Shown here piece by piece: positions 42,987 through 50,806 of a DNA stretch of 64,000 nucleotides. Below the pieces are notes generated by a model. The model saw only the letters and a list, made by a program, of their open reading frames with translations, did no database searches and was not told the DNA's origin. Both the position numbers and the translations under genes were made by a program. The stretch is from Clostridia bacterium (lineage in GTDB: Bacteria; Bacillota; Clostridia; Oscillospirales; CAG-272), in contig JAFQDK010000039.1 of NCBI GenBank assembly GCA_017399305.1, positions 1-64,000 on the forward strand, read 5' to 3'. Each line of letters begins with the position of its first letter. Within the stretch, counting starts at the first letter, position 1.

Positions 42987-44588
42987 TTACTTTGTAAGTG
43001 TTGCTGTGGAAGTTTCACCATCCCACGCGATGTTCGAATTGGCAACGCCAAGAGCGTTGGCAATAGCACGAAGCGGGAGGTATGTGCGACTGCTTTCAAT
43101 GATTGCGGGAGAATCAAGTGCGATTTCCTCATTGTTTACAGTCATAGAAGGCGCACCGATAACGATAACGATGGTAACTTCAGAATTCTTAAGCGTTGCT
43201 GTAGAAGTTTCACCGTCCCATGCAACCTCTGCGCCAAAGGTATCAGCAAGGAAACGAACAGGAAGCATTACGCGGTTGTTGCGGTTGATGGGAGCAACAT
43301 CAATAGCAACTGCTTCACCATTGATATAAGCTGTGTTAGAACCAACGGTGAGCTTAACCTCGGTCTTCTGAGCAACAACAGGGGGCTCTACAGGAGCAGA
43401 GCTCTCATATGCTTTAACCGTACCGCCATTATTCTGAACGGTGATCTCCTCCTGAGCCTTTGCAGAAAGAACTGCGGTTGCGCCGGAATCAACAATAAGG
43501 GTATAACCGCTACCGGTCTTCTTCATAAACTCAACAGTATCGGTTATTGTAAGAGTTGCACCGGAGGTAACCTTAATTGTTTCGGTGCCGTACTCACTGA
43601 AAATGATAACGTTATCAAATGTAAGGTCATTTGTAACGGTAAAGGTCTTGTTGTTTGCCATCTTGAATGCACATGCAGGGTTGGTTGCAGGAGAAGGATT
43701 CTTGTAATCAACACCGTCATATACAGAAGTAATGGTTACAGGGCCTTCATGATCTTTAAGAGTATAGTCGCCGCCCATGTAAGCCTTGCCGCTAACAACG
43801 ATAGTACCGCCGTACTTAACCTCGGAGATACAGCCTGCGCCGTTTACAGTACCGAAAAGCTTCTTAGCAGTTCCGGGAGTCTTACCGTCATTTGCATCCA
43901 AGCCCTGTGTATAGTTGAGATATACTACGCCGGGCTTGCCCTCATCGGGATCAACATATCCTGCGCTGATAACAACGTCATCGGACTTCTGAATAGTTCC
44001 CTCACCGGTGATGCTGGAGAATGTACCGCCATTGATGATTGCTGTAGCGTCCTTCTCTACAACGATGTTGTAATACTGAGAACCCTTGGACATACAATTA
44101 ACAGTATCGGTAATGGTGAGAATTGCGCCATCTTTTACAACGATGGTGTTGGGAGCAGAATCATACTCATGGAAGAGAATGATGTTATCAATGGTAACAT
44201 CGCTTGCAATAGTGAGAACAGCGCCCTTTGACATTTTCATTACGCCTGCAGTGGGATTAGTCGCAGGTATAGGATTCTGATAATCAAAGCCGTCATACAC
44301 ACCGGTAATGGTGATGGAGCCGCCACGTCTTGTCTTGAGTGTGTAGTCGCCGCCGAAATAAAGCTTGCCGGAAGCAACGATGATACCGCCGGTTTCCTTA
44401 GTGTGCTGCATAGCACCGGTGTTCTTATTGTCAATAGATTTCTTTGCGGTAGCTGCAGTGAGACCGTCATTTGAATCTAAACCGTTAACATAGTCAACGT
44501 ATGCAACGATGTCATCTGCAAAAGCAGTAACACACAATACGCCAAGCAACAGAAGTGCTGACAAAGCAAAACATAATAATTTTCTCAT
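42987..44588 (-). CDS. secreted protein with two beta-repeat units and C-terminal stalk domains (paralogue 1)
   Basis: 533 residues, function unknown. Signal peptide MRKLLCFALSALLLLGVLCVTAFA. Two tandem ~180-residue units (about 25-205 and 210-395), each with an NGLDSNDGLTAATAKK or QGLDANDGKTPGTAKK opening and GGDYTLK, YDGxDYKNPxPATNP and TITDTV motifs; the opening resembles DUF1565-type beta-helix proteins. The last ~125 residues are two copper amine oxidase N-terminal-like stalk repeats (MLPVRFLADTFGAEVAWDGET, YLPLRAIANALGVANSNIAWDG). A close paralogue lies at 56956. GGAGG before the ATG. Confidence 0.88.
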   Translation of the reverse strand: MRKLLCFALSALLLLGVLCVTAFADDIVAYVDYVNGLDSNDGLTAATAKKSIDNKNTGAMQHTKETGGIIVASGKLYFGGDYTLKTRRGGSITITGVYDGFDYQNPIPATNPTAGVMKMSKGAVLTIASDVTIDNIILFHEYDSAPNTIVVKDGAILTITDTVNCMSKGSQYYNIVVEKDATAIINGGTFSSITGEGTIQKSDDVVISAGYVDPDEGKPGVVYLNYTQGLDANDGKTPGTAKKLFGTVNGAGCISEVKYGGTIVVSGKAYMGGDYTLKDHEGPVTITSVYDGVDYKNPSPATNPACAFKMANNKTFTVTNDLTFDNVIIFSEYGTETIKVTSGATLTITDTVEFMKKTGSGYTLIVDSGATAVLSAKAQEEITVQNNGGTVKAYESSAPVEPPVVAQKTEVKLTVGSNTAYINGEAVAIDVAPINRNNRVMLPVRFLADTFGAEVAWDGETSTATLKNSEVTIVIVIGAPSMTVNNEEIALDSPAIIESSRTYLPLRAIANALGVANSNIAWDGETSTATLTK

Positions 44589-44633
44589 AGATTTGTCCTC
44601 CGCAAATATACATTTTTGCTATTTTACGAAATA

Positions 44634-44662
44634 ATTTTATCATATCAATTGTGCAAGGTCAA
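44634..44662 (-). promoter_or_regulatory. promoter of stalk-domain gene 1
   Basis: Minus strand TTGACC (44662-44657), 17-base spacer starting TT, TAAAAT (44639-44634) followed by TATTT. The promoter at 56887 has the same boxes, the same GG before and TT after the -35, and the same bases after the -10. Confidence 0.75.
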
Positions 44663-44713
44663 CCAAAAATTCGCATTATTTTTTTCAATGATTATATGAA
44701 TTTAAACCTATAT

Positions 44714-44743
44714 AAAAACCCGGCTCAAATGAGCCGGGTTTTT
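44714..44743 (-). terminator. terminator of the 44-residue gene
   Basis: AAAAACCCGGCTC/GAGCCGGGTTTTT hairpin directly behind its stop codon. Confidence 0.85.
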
Positions 44744-44876
44744 ATGCTGTGAGTGCAAGTAAAAATCTTAAAATACTGTTCTTTTCTTCTTTGCTTTTGT
44801 CCGCAAGGATATGCAAAAGCAATTCTTTTGCCGAAGCAAGCGCAGTTGCCCCGTAATCAGTTATATTCTCTTTCAT
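44742..44876 (-). CDS. 44-residue hypothetical protein
   Basis: A small ORF starting MKENITDYGATALASAKELL and ending ILRFLLALTA: amphipathic-looking, helical, with a charged centre (ADKSKEEKNS). Its support is an AAGGAA/GGGAAG purine-rich site before the ATG, a strong terminator right after the stop codon, and no other gene that this terminator could serve. It is divergent from the XRE regulator. Function unknown. Confidence 0.6.
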   Translation of the reverse strand: MKENITDYGATALASAKELLLHILADKSKEEKNSILRFLLALTA

Positions 44877-44937
44877 CTTCCCGTTTCCTTTTTACCGTGT
44901 TCAAGATCACATCCACAAAACGGGGAGCAGATGTTAC

Positions 44938-44966
44938 TTGACAAATGCGCGAAATTCCGATATAAT
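44938..44966 (+). promoter_or_regulatory. promoter of the XRE regulator unit
   Basis: TTGACA (44938-44943), 17-base spacer, TATAAT (44961-44966): perfect consensus. Confidence 0.9.
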
Positions 44967-44969
44967 GAA

Positions 44970-44989
44970 ACACGAAAGTATTTTCGTGT
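44970..44989 (+). promoter_or_regulatory. operator palindrome at the XRE promoter
   Basis: ACACGAAA-GTAT-TTTCGTGT, perfect 8-base arms, three bases downstream of the -10. A second inverted repeat with CGAAA/TTTCG cores (AAAAGCGAAA/TTTCGCTTTT, 45026-45049) precedes the start codon. Likely autoregulatory binding sites. Confidence 0.7.
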
Positions 44990-45058
44990 ATTATTATATA
45001 ACGAAAGCTTGGCGATGTCAATATAAAAAGCGAAAAAAATTTCGCTTTTGAGGTGTAT

Positions 45059-45442
45059 ATGGAATTTAAAGAAAGAATACGGGTTCTCCGACGCGAAGCA
45101 GGACTGACTCAGCGTGATACCGCCGAAAGAATAGGCGTGACATACCGCACATATCAGAACTATGAGGCAGGCGTGTCAGTGCCGTCGGGAATCACGCTAT
45201 CGAAGCTTGCCTCACTGTTTGGTGTAAGCATGGATATGCTCGGCAACAATACTGAGAAAACAGTATCGGGAGCAGAAAACAGAGAGCTTTCTGCACTGCT
45301 TGAAGAAATGCAAGCGCTCTTCATGGGCGGCAGAGTGAGCGACGAGGATAAAAAATATGTAATTGAAGCCCTCACCGAGGGTTACTGGCGCTCGAAAGAG
45401 CTGAACAAAAAGTACGGAAGGAAGCGACAGGACAATGGCTGA
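45059..45442 (+). CDS. XRE-family transcriptional regulator
   Basis: 127 residues. Helix-turn-helix at about 5-60: IRVLRREAGLTQRDTAERIGVTYRTYQNYEAGVSVPSGITLSKLASLFGVSMDML, then a charged helical tail. Target unknown; its own promoter carries a palindrome. ATG 45059 is chosen with GAGG five bases upstream. It overlaps the DUF1836 gene by eight bases, so the two are co-translated. Confidence 0.92.
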   Translation: MEFKERIRVLRREAGLTQRDTAERIGVTYRTYQNYEAGVSVPSGITLSKLASLFGVSMDMLGNNTEKTVSGAENRELSALLEEMQALFMGGRVSDEDKKYVIEALTEGYWRSKELNKKYGRKRQDNG

Positions 45443-45992
45443 CCTTGAAAAACTGTATAAAACGGCGGCAGAGCTGTCTGACTTTTCTCTGCCGACATAC
45501 GACTCTCTGCCCGAAATTGATCTGTATATGGATCAGCTCACGGGCTACCTCAACAAACTGCTATGCCGAATTTGCCGCAGTGAAGACGGCACACCGCTGA
45601 CGCAGAACCGAATCAACAATTATGTAAAAGATGGGCGCATTGCACGTCCGGTTCAAAAGAAATACGGGCGCGACCAGATAGCCATGCTTTACATGCTTTG
45701 CTGCACAAAGCAAAATCTGCAGTTGCCTGAGGCATCATCATTGCTTGCAATGCTTGGAGAAGACGGAACAGAGCACCTGTACGAAAGCTTCAGAACACAG
45801 CAAGAGCAAATTGTAAAAAGCTGTGCTGCCGAGCTTTCAAAAACCGGGCAGGACGAAATATCCTTGCGGGAAAAAGCACTTGAACTTGTGCTGAGAAGCA
45901 CTGCAGAGCGATTCATTGCTGAAGCGATAATCGAAACGCTTTGCAAAGAAGAACTGCCTGCCAAACCTAAAAAAGAAAAAAAGAAAAAATAG
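45435..45992 (+). CDS. DUF1836-domain protein
   Basis: 185 residues. The centre reads GTPLTQNRINNYVKDGRIARPVQKKYGRDQIAMLYMLCCTKQNLQL, the DUF1836 pattern, which looks like a MerR-like winged helix without the usual effector domain. The C-terminus is a lysine-rich tail (KPKKEKKKK). Overlaps the XRE regulator gene and probably works with it; function not established. Confidence 0.85.
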   Translation: MADLEKLYKTAAELSDFSLPTYDSLPEIDLYMDQLTGYLNKLLCRICRSEDGTPLTQNRINNYVKDGRIARPVQKKYGRDQIAMLYMLCCTKQNLQLPEASSLLAMLGEDGTEHLYESFRTQQEQIVKSCAAELSKTGQDEISLREKALELVLRSTAERFIAEAIIETLCKEELPAKPKKEKKKK

Positions 45993-46008
45993 AAAAGAGG
46001 ACATTTTG

Positions 46009-46560
46009 ATGGATTACAAGATGACTATTGCGGGTGTGGAGCGTGCGTTGCCCCTCTGCCCCCTTAACGACAAACTTCAGATTGGCGCATTTGTTATGTT
46101 CGGCGATGTTGAGCTCACTGTTGCATGCGCCGAGGCTCTGCTTAAAAAAGCTCCGGAATACGATGTGCTTATCACAGCCGAATCCAAGGGTATTCCGCTT
46201 GCATACGAAATGGCAAGACAGCGCGGTGGCGAAAGATATCTGCTTGCAAGAAAAAGCCCCAAACTCTATATGCGCGACATTATAAAATGTGAGGTTCAGT
46301 CCATCACCACCGCGGCAAAGCAGGTTCTTTTCCTCGACGGATACGATGCAGAATATATGAAGGGCAAGCGCGTGCTTATCGTAGACGATGTTATCAGCAC
46401 AGGCGAATCCCTCAACGCGCTTGTCAAGCTTGTCGAGCAGGCAGGCGGCAACATCGTCGGCAAAATGGCAGTTTTAGCAGAAGGCGAAGCTGCAGACCGC
46501 GATGATATAATTTTCCTTGAAAAGCTCCCGCTTTTCGATGCCGAAGGAAACGTGCTTTAA
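46009..46560 (+). CDS. purine-type phosphoribosyltransferase
   Basis: 183 residues, adenine phosphoribosyltransferase-like size and layout. The PRPP loop is VLIVDDVISTGESLNALVKL (about 124-143), preceded by the TAESKGIPLAYEMAR pyrophosphate loop. GAGG eight bases before ATG 46009. Probably salvages a purine base; the exact base cannot be told. Downstream of the XRE/DUF1836 pair in the same direction. Confidence 0.85.
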   Translation: MDYKMTIAGVERALPLCPLNDKLQIGAFVMFGDVELTVACAEALLKKAPEYDVLITAESKGIPLAYEMARQRGGERYLLARKSPKLYMRDIIKCEVQSITTAAKQVLFLDGYDAEYMKGKRVLIVDDVISTGESLNALVKLVEQAGGNIVGKMAVLAEGEAADRDDIIFLEKLPLFDAEGNVL

Positions 46561-46563
46561 TTC

Positions 46564-46592
46564 AAAAAGGAGGCTTTAAGCCTCCTTTTTTA
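46564..46592. terminator. bidirectional terminator
   Basis: AAAAAGGAGGCTT/AAGCCTCCTTTTT hairpin between convergent genes. Confidence 0.88.
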
Positions 46593-48839
46593 CATTTCTA
46601 TCAGGTTGTAAACACCGACGGTATCGGCAATTTTCTCATCGCGTGTATGACATGTCATAACAAGTGACTGCGTACCCTCTGCGGCAAGCGCCATGAGTAT
46701 ACGCAACATCTGCTTGGTGCGCACATCATCCACATGAGCAAAGCACTCGTCAAGAATAAGCGGAAGCTTTTCTTCTTTACAAAGCAAATCTGCAAGTGCA
46801 AGGCGTAGCGCAAAATATGCACTCTCGCGCGTGCCCTTTGAAAGATACGCCGCATCATGTGCACCGCCCTTAGCAAGGTAGGTCAGTGATATCGTGCCGT
46901 CAACGCCAAATTCATTATACTTGCCGTCTGTCATAACGCTCATCAGTTTTCCTGCATACTCGGCAAGATGCGGTGAAATGCGTGTGCGAAGCCCTGCTGA
47001 TGCATTCTCGATTGAGCGCATTGCAAGCTCAGCCGCAGCATATTTTTCCTTTGCCGCGTTTTCTTTTTTGCAAAGCTCATCAAGAGTCGCCTTGATAAGC
47101 GCGGGATTCTCGACAGTTGCACGAAGCGCGGCAAGCGACTTTTCAAGGTCGCCTTTTTTAACCTCAAGTGCGGCTATCGCATTCTCGCAGAAATCGCGCT
47201 TGCGGCTATATTCGGTGATATCAAGCTTTTCAAATACAGAAAGATCACCGATAGCCGACAGAAGCTTTTCAACCTCTGCACGGTCATATGCAGCAGTTTC
47301 ACGCTCAAGCTGAGCGGCTCTGCCGCCAAGCAATTTTGCCTTTGTAGCGAGTTCACTGCGAGTTGCAATATAATCCTCAATAGCATCAAACAGTGCCTTG
47401 TCATCGCCGTCTCTGCCGACTCGTTTTGCCTCAAGCGAAAGCGCATTACGCATATCCGCAAGTCTTTTTTCTTCATTATCGAGCAGCGCCTTTGCCGCGC
47501 TCTCTTTCTCGCGTGCATTTGTAAGTATCTCGCGAGAATGCGCCGCAGTTTCTTCAAGCTCTTTTGCCTTTTCAACAAGCTCATATTCGCCTGCGGCATC
47601 ATATTTTGCAAGCATGGCACCAAGGGCATTCTTTTTAAGGGTTCCAAGTGCAAACATCGCTATACCTATAACAGCAACTACTGCCGCCGCTATATACAAT
47701 GCACTGCCAAGCTTCATCAGAAAAGTAATCCCGACAAACGCAACAGCCAATATCAAAAGCCCTATTCCAACCGAGGAAAACAGTTTTGATACCCCTCTGT
47801 CTTTTGACATTCTTTCGGCAGCCGCTTTGAGAGATGCACTCTCGTTATCCACTATTACAGCTTCTTCGGCTGACTTGCGCGCGACAATCGCATTTTCATA
47901 CTTCTTGCGCGCGGTCTGGGTACTTATAGAAAGAGTCTGAACCTGCTCTGCTGTCTGACGTAGTCTGCCAAGATACTCGCCGTCCGGGATAAAGCCGTCA
48001 AAAGCTTCTTCAACAGCTGTGATAGCGGCAGCAGTCTGCTCAACATCCGCTTTGGTTTCATCAAGTTTTTTAAAGCGCGTATGCGCTACATAGTTGTCGT
48101 AAAGCTCGCACAGCTTTTTCGCGCGCTGATATTCGGTCTTGTTCTCCTCTATGCGGCGCTCGGTTTCAATAAGGCTGCCCTCTTTAGCAATTATATCGCT
48201 GTTGTCTGAAAGCGCCTTTTCAAGTCGCACCGAAAGTTCTTCGCGATCCTTAGCAAGCTCGAAAAGCTGTCCCCCCTTGCCGTTTTTATGCAAAAGGCTT
48301 ACGCGCAATGCATCAAGCTTTTTAAGTGCCTTATCGGTGCTGACAGTTTCATCCGCTGAGAATAGCAGATTTTCAATCGCACTGCCAAGCTCGGCACCGC
48401 CTGTATAAGCTTCGCCGTCCTGCGAAATATACGCAATCTTTTTAAACACATTTTCGGGTACACCGCAAAGTACGTCACCGGGATTTTCGCCCTTGTAAAC
48501 CTGCACCTTTTTGTCAAGGTCCGTTATAGCAAGGCTTTCACGGAATCCGCTTTGCGTCTGCGTTACGGTACGGTCAATACGAAAACGTCCGCTATTTACG
48601 GCAAGCTCCATATATCCGCCAAACGAACCCTCGCCAAACGAAAGATACTTTTGTCTCTCCGGAATCGCCCCATCAAGGCCGCGCGCAGATGCACCGTATA
48701 ACATAAACTTGATAAACTCGGCAACTGTGCTCTTGCCGCTTTCATTGTCGCCGCGCAGAATATTCACGCCGCGCGACAGCTCTATATCGCACTCATAGCT
48801 ACCCATAAAGGAGTCAATATGTATTTTTTCTATTCTCAT
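46590..48839 (-). CDS. YhaN-like SbcC/Rad50-type ATPase
   Basis: 749 residues. N-terminal half ATPase with Walker A GDNESGKST (30-38), two long coiled-coil stretches, and a C-terminal half ATPase with a signature-like YLSKGTRESAYFALRLAL and Walker B LPLILDECFAHVDD. In the middle (about 340-400) two hydrophobic segments (VGIGLLILAVAFVGITFL and ALYIAAAVVAVIGIAMFAL) replace the zinc hook, as in B. subtilis YhaN. AAAGGAG before the ATG. Eleven bases after the YhaO-like nuclease gene; the pair probably forms a membrane-associated SbcCD-type DNA end-processing complex. Confidence 0.88.
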   Translation of the reverse strand: MRIEKIHIDSFMGSYECDIELSRGVNILRGDNESGKSTVAEFIKFMLYGASARGLDGAIPERQKYLSFGEGSFGGYMELAVNSGRFRIDRTVTQTQSGFRESLAITDLDKKVQVYKGENPGDVLCGVPENVFKKIAYISQDGEAYTGGAELGSAIENLLFSADETVSTDKALKKLDALRVSLLHKNGKGGQLFELAKDREELSVRLEKALSDNSDIIAKEGSLIETERRIEENKTEYQRAKKLCELYDNYVAHTRFKKLDETKADVEQTAAAITAVEEAFDGFIPDGEYLGRLRQTAEQVQTLSISTQTARKKYENAIVARKSAEEAVIVDNESASLKAAAERMSKDRGVSKLFSSVGIGLLILAVAFVGITFLMKLGSALYIAAAVVAVIGIAMFALGTLKKNALGAMLAKYDAAGEYELVEKAKELEETAAHSREILTNAREKESAAKALLDNEEKRLADMRNALSLEAKRVGRDGDDKALFDAIEDYIATRSELATKAKLLGGRAAQLERETAAYDRAEVEKLLSAIGDLSVFEKLDITEYSRKRDFCENAIAALEVKKGDLEKSLAALRATVENPALIKATLDELCKKENAAKEKYAAAELAMRSIENASAGLRTRISPHLAEYAGKLMSVMTDGKYNEFGVDGTISLTYLAKGGAHDAAYLSKGTRESAYFALRLALADLLCKEEKLPLILDECFAHVDDVRTKQMLRILMALAAEGTQSLVMTCHTRDEKIADTVGVYNLIEM

Positions 48840-48850
48840 GTCAAACTCCT

Positions 48851-49981
48851 TTAGTCTGTTATATTTCTGCCTTCAAGCGCGGCAAGTCCCATTTTCAGTG
48901 CAGCCGAAGCCGTAGCGCGCTCCTCGGGCGTACCGTCTGTAAGCAACGGAAGCAACTCGCGATAAAGCTCTCCGCGCATGGTCATGTCCTTTTCAAGCAC
49001 GCCACCATCGAATGTGGGGCTTGTGCGGTCTTCAATATCAAGCATAAATATGCCACGCACCGCACTTTCAAGACGTGCAATATTCTCAATCCCCGGCGCA
49101 ACTGAGCCAAACAGCGTAACGCGAAGCATGGTTTCTTCATCATACTTTTTCTCTTTGATAAGCGCGTCTATCTTTTCGGCAATATCATTTATAGTATTGG
49201 CACCGCTGACATCGATCTTGTCCCACTCATAGTGGCGGCGTGCGATATTCTTACGCTTGATGTTAAGCGCGAAATCGCCCGATGTCTTTGCCTCGATAAA
49301 GTAAATGCCGCCCTTGCCGCACTCATCAAAACTGCGTCCCTCAACAAAGCCAGAATACGACCAAGTAACACCGTTTTCAGTGCAGAGTTCGGGGGCCTTA
49401 TGAATGTGTGAAAAAGCATTATAATGTGCGCCGAAATGCAAAACATCAGCTTTTGTCACAGGGCAATAGGTTGAAATTGCGCTTGACATATCGCAATGTC
49501 CGCACACGAGATGAAGTCTGCCGTTATCATCGGCACTTCTACCGGCTATTGGGCTTTCTTTGAGTGACGGTGAGCAGAATGCCCATCCATAAACCTCGGT
49601 GTTGAGATCCTCAAAGACATATCTCTGCAAGCCCTCTGAGGTAAACACGCAGACATTTTTCGGAAGCTTTTTGGATGCATAAAGGCTGCCGCGAGTGTAC
49701 GGATCATGATTACCTGGCGATATCACAAATCGGCAATCCGGCAGACTTGCAAACTGCGAGCAAAGCAGTTCCACTGTTTCAGCAGTAGCATATCCATCAT
49801 CAAAAAGATCGCCCGATATCAGAACGATATCTGCGCCAACCTCTTTGGTATAATATATAATTGATGTAAACGTCGCACGCAATTCGCGGCGGCGTATCTC
49901 GCTTTTATCCACGCCAAGCGAGGAAAATGGGGAGTCAAGATGCAGGTCCCCAAAGTGTATGATTCGGATGGTGTCTTTCAA
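48851..49981 (-). CDS. YhaO/SbcD-like metallophosphoesterase
   Basis: 376 residues. Mre11/SbcD phosphoesterase motifs: HFGDLHLDSPF, SGDLFDDGY, SPGNHDPY, VCGHCDMSS and AFSHIHKAP. The C-terminal ~130 residues are a capping region with repeated acidic helices. Start is TTG 49981 with GGAG eight bases upstream; no ATG fits. Nuclease partner of the YhaN-like ATPase that follows. Confidence 0.92.
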   Translation of the reverse strand: MKDTIRIIHFGDLHLDSPFSSLGVDKSEIRRRELRATFTSIIYYTKEVGADIVLISGDLFDDGYATAETVELLCSQFASLPDCRFVISPGNHDPYTRGSLYASKKLPKNVCVFTSEGLQRYVFEDLNTEVYGWAFCSPSLKESPIAGRSADDNGRLHLVCGHCDMSSAISTYCPVTKADVLHFGAHYNAFSHIHKAPELCTENGVTWSYSGFVEGRSFDECGKGGIYFIEAKTSGDFALNIKRKNIARRHYEWDKIDVSGANTINDIAEKIDALIKEKKYDEETMLRVTLFGSVAPGIENIARLESAVRGIFMLDIEDRTSPTFDGGVLEKDMTMRGELYRELLPLLTDGTPEERATASAALKMGLAALEGRNITD

Positions 49982-50051
49982 CGTTCCGTCTCCTTTTTAG
50001 TTAGTGGAATAATTATAACACAATACGACACATTTTGCTATAGAAAAATAA

Positions 50052-50079
50052 AAAAGGGAAACTTTCGTTTCCCTTTTAT
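50052..50079 (-). terminator. terminator of the phosphodiesterase gene
   Basis: AAAAGGGAAAC-TTTC-GTTTCCCTTTT hairpin after the stop codon. Confidence 0.85.
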
Positions 50080-50567
50080 TATACTTCGCCGATAGAAAAC
50101 AGCACATTGCTTTTATCAAGTGAAAGGATGCCGTATGTGAATCTGCCATCCCTTGGTTCGCCTATGCTGCCAGGATTGAACATATAAACCTCGCTTTCAG
50201 AATCGTATTCCTCGCGCGCAATATGCGTATGACCGTAAAGCGCAATATCACAGTTCTTCTCTTTTGCGACATTCAAAAGCGCACCAAGACCGTATTTCAC
50301 CATGCGTGTATGCCCATGGCAAATGAAGATTCGGTGTCCCTCTATATCGAGTACTGCTTCTTTTTCGGGTATGCCATCGAGAAATGTATCGCAATTGCCC
50401 ATAACGGCAAAAAATGTCTTTCCCGGAGCCGATTTTTCAAGTGAATCTATATGCCGAGCACCGTCACCCAAAAAGATAACTGTTTTACATTCGGGATGTT
50501 TTTCCACAACCTCTCGCGCATGTGTCACTCTACCGTGGATATCCGATAATACTAAAATGTTTTCCAT
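50079..50567 (-). CDS. YfcE/MJ0936-family phosphodiesterase
   Basis: 162 residues. Calcineurin-like metallophosphoesterase of the small type: VLSDIHGR, FLGDGARH, VMGNCD, ICHGHT, YGHTH and NPGSIGEPR, all metal-site motifs in order. The physiological substrate in this family is not settled. AGGAT upstream of the ATG. Stands alone. Confidence 0.92.
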   Translation of the reverse strand: MENILVLSDIHGRVTHAREVVEKHPECKTVIFLGDGARHIDSLEKSAPGKTFFAVMGNCDTFLDGIPEKEAVLDIEGHRIFICHGHTRMVKYGLGALLNVAKEKNCDIALYGHTHIAREEYDSESEVYMFNPGSIGEPRDGRFTYGILSLDKSNVLFSIGEV

Positions 50568-50599
50568 GCTTTTATCCTGTAAATTAATGTTTATATAAT

Positions 50600-50758
50600 C
50601 ACTTTAAAATGCAAGCATTTTAAAGTGTAGAGGGGCGTACATTCGCATGTCGCTCACCGCGACCGCCCCTTTAAGGAGTAAAAAAGCCGGGGAACCCGTC
50701 TTTTTTACAGATTTTTAGGCTTCCTCTTGATGGGAAGCTGTCAGCGTAGCTGACTGAT
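50600..50758 (+). repeat. composite palindromic repeat, copy B
   Basis: Hairpin CACTTTAAAATGC-AA-GCATTTTAAAGTG (50600-50627), a variable GC-rich spacer, then AAGGAGTAAAAAAGCCGGGG and the same AACCCGTCTTTTTTAC, CTTCC and AGCTGTCAGCGTAGCTGAC modules as copy A at 23784. The last palindrome is shorter here. Confidence 0.85.
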
Positions 50759-50806
50759 GAGGTGTAGCCGCATCACGGCGTTAATCGCGTAATCATTAAT
50801 CTATCT

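Noticed and set aside
45026..45049. Rho-independent terminator before the XRE gene
   Set aside because: The T residues belong to the stem and no T run follows; it lies right before the start codon, so an operator or translational hairpin is likelier.
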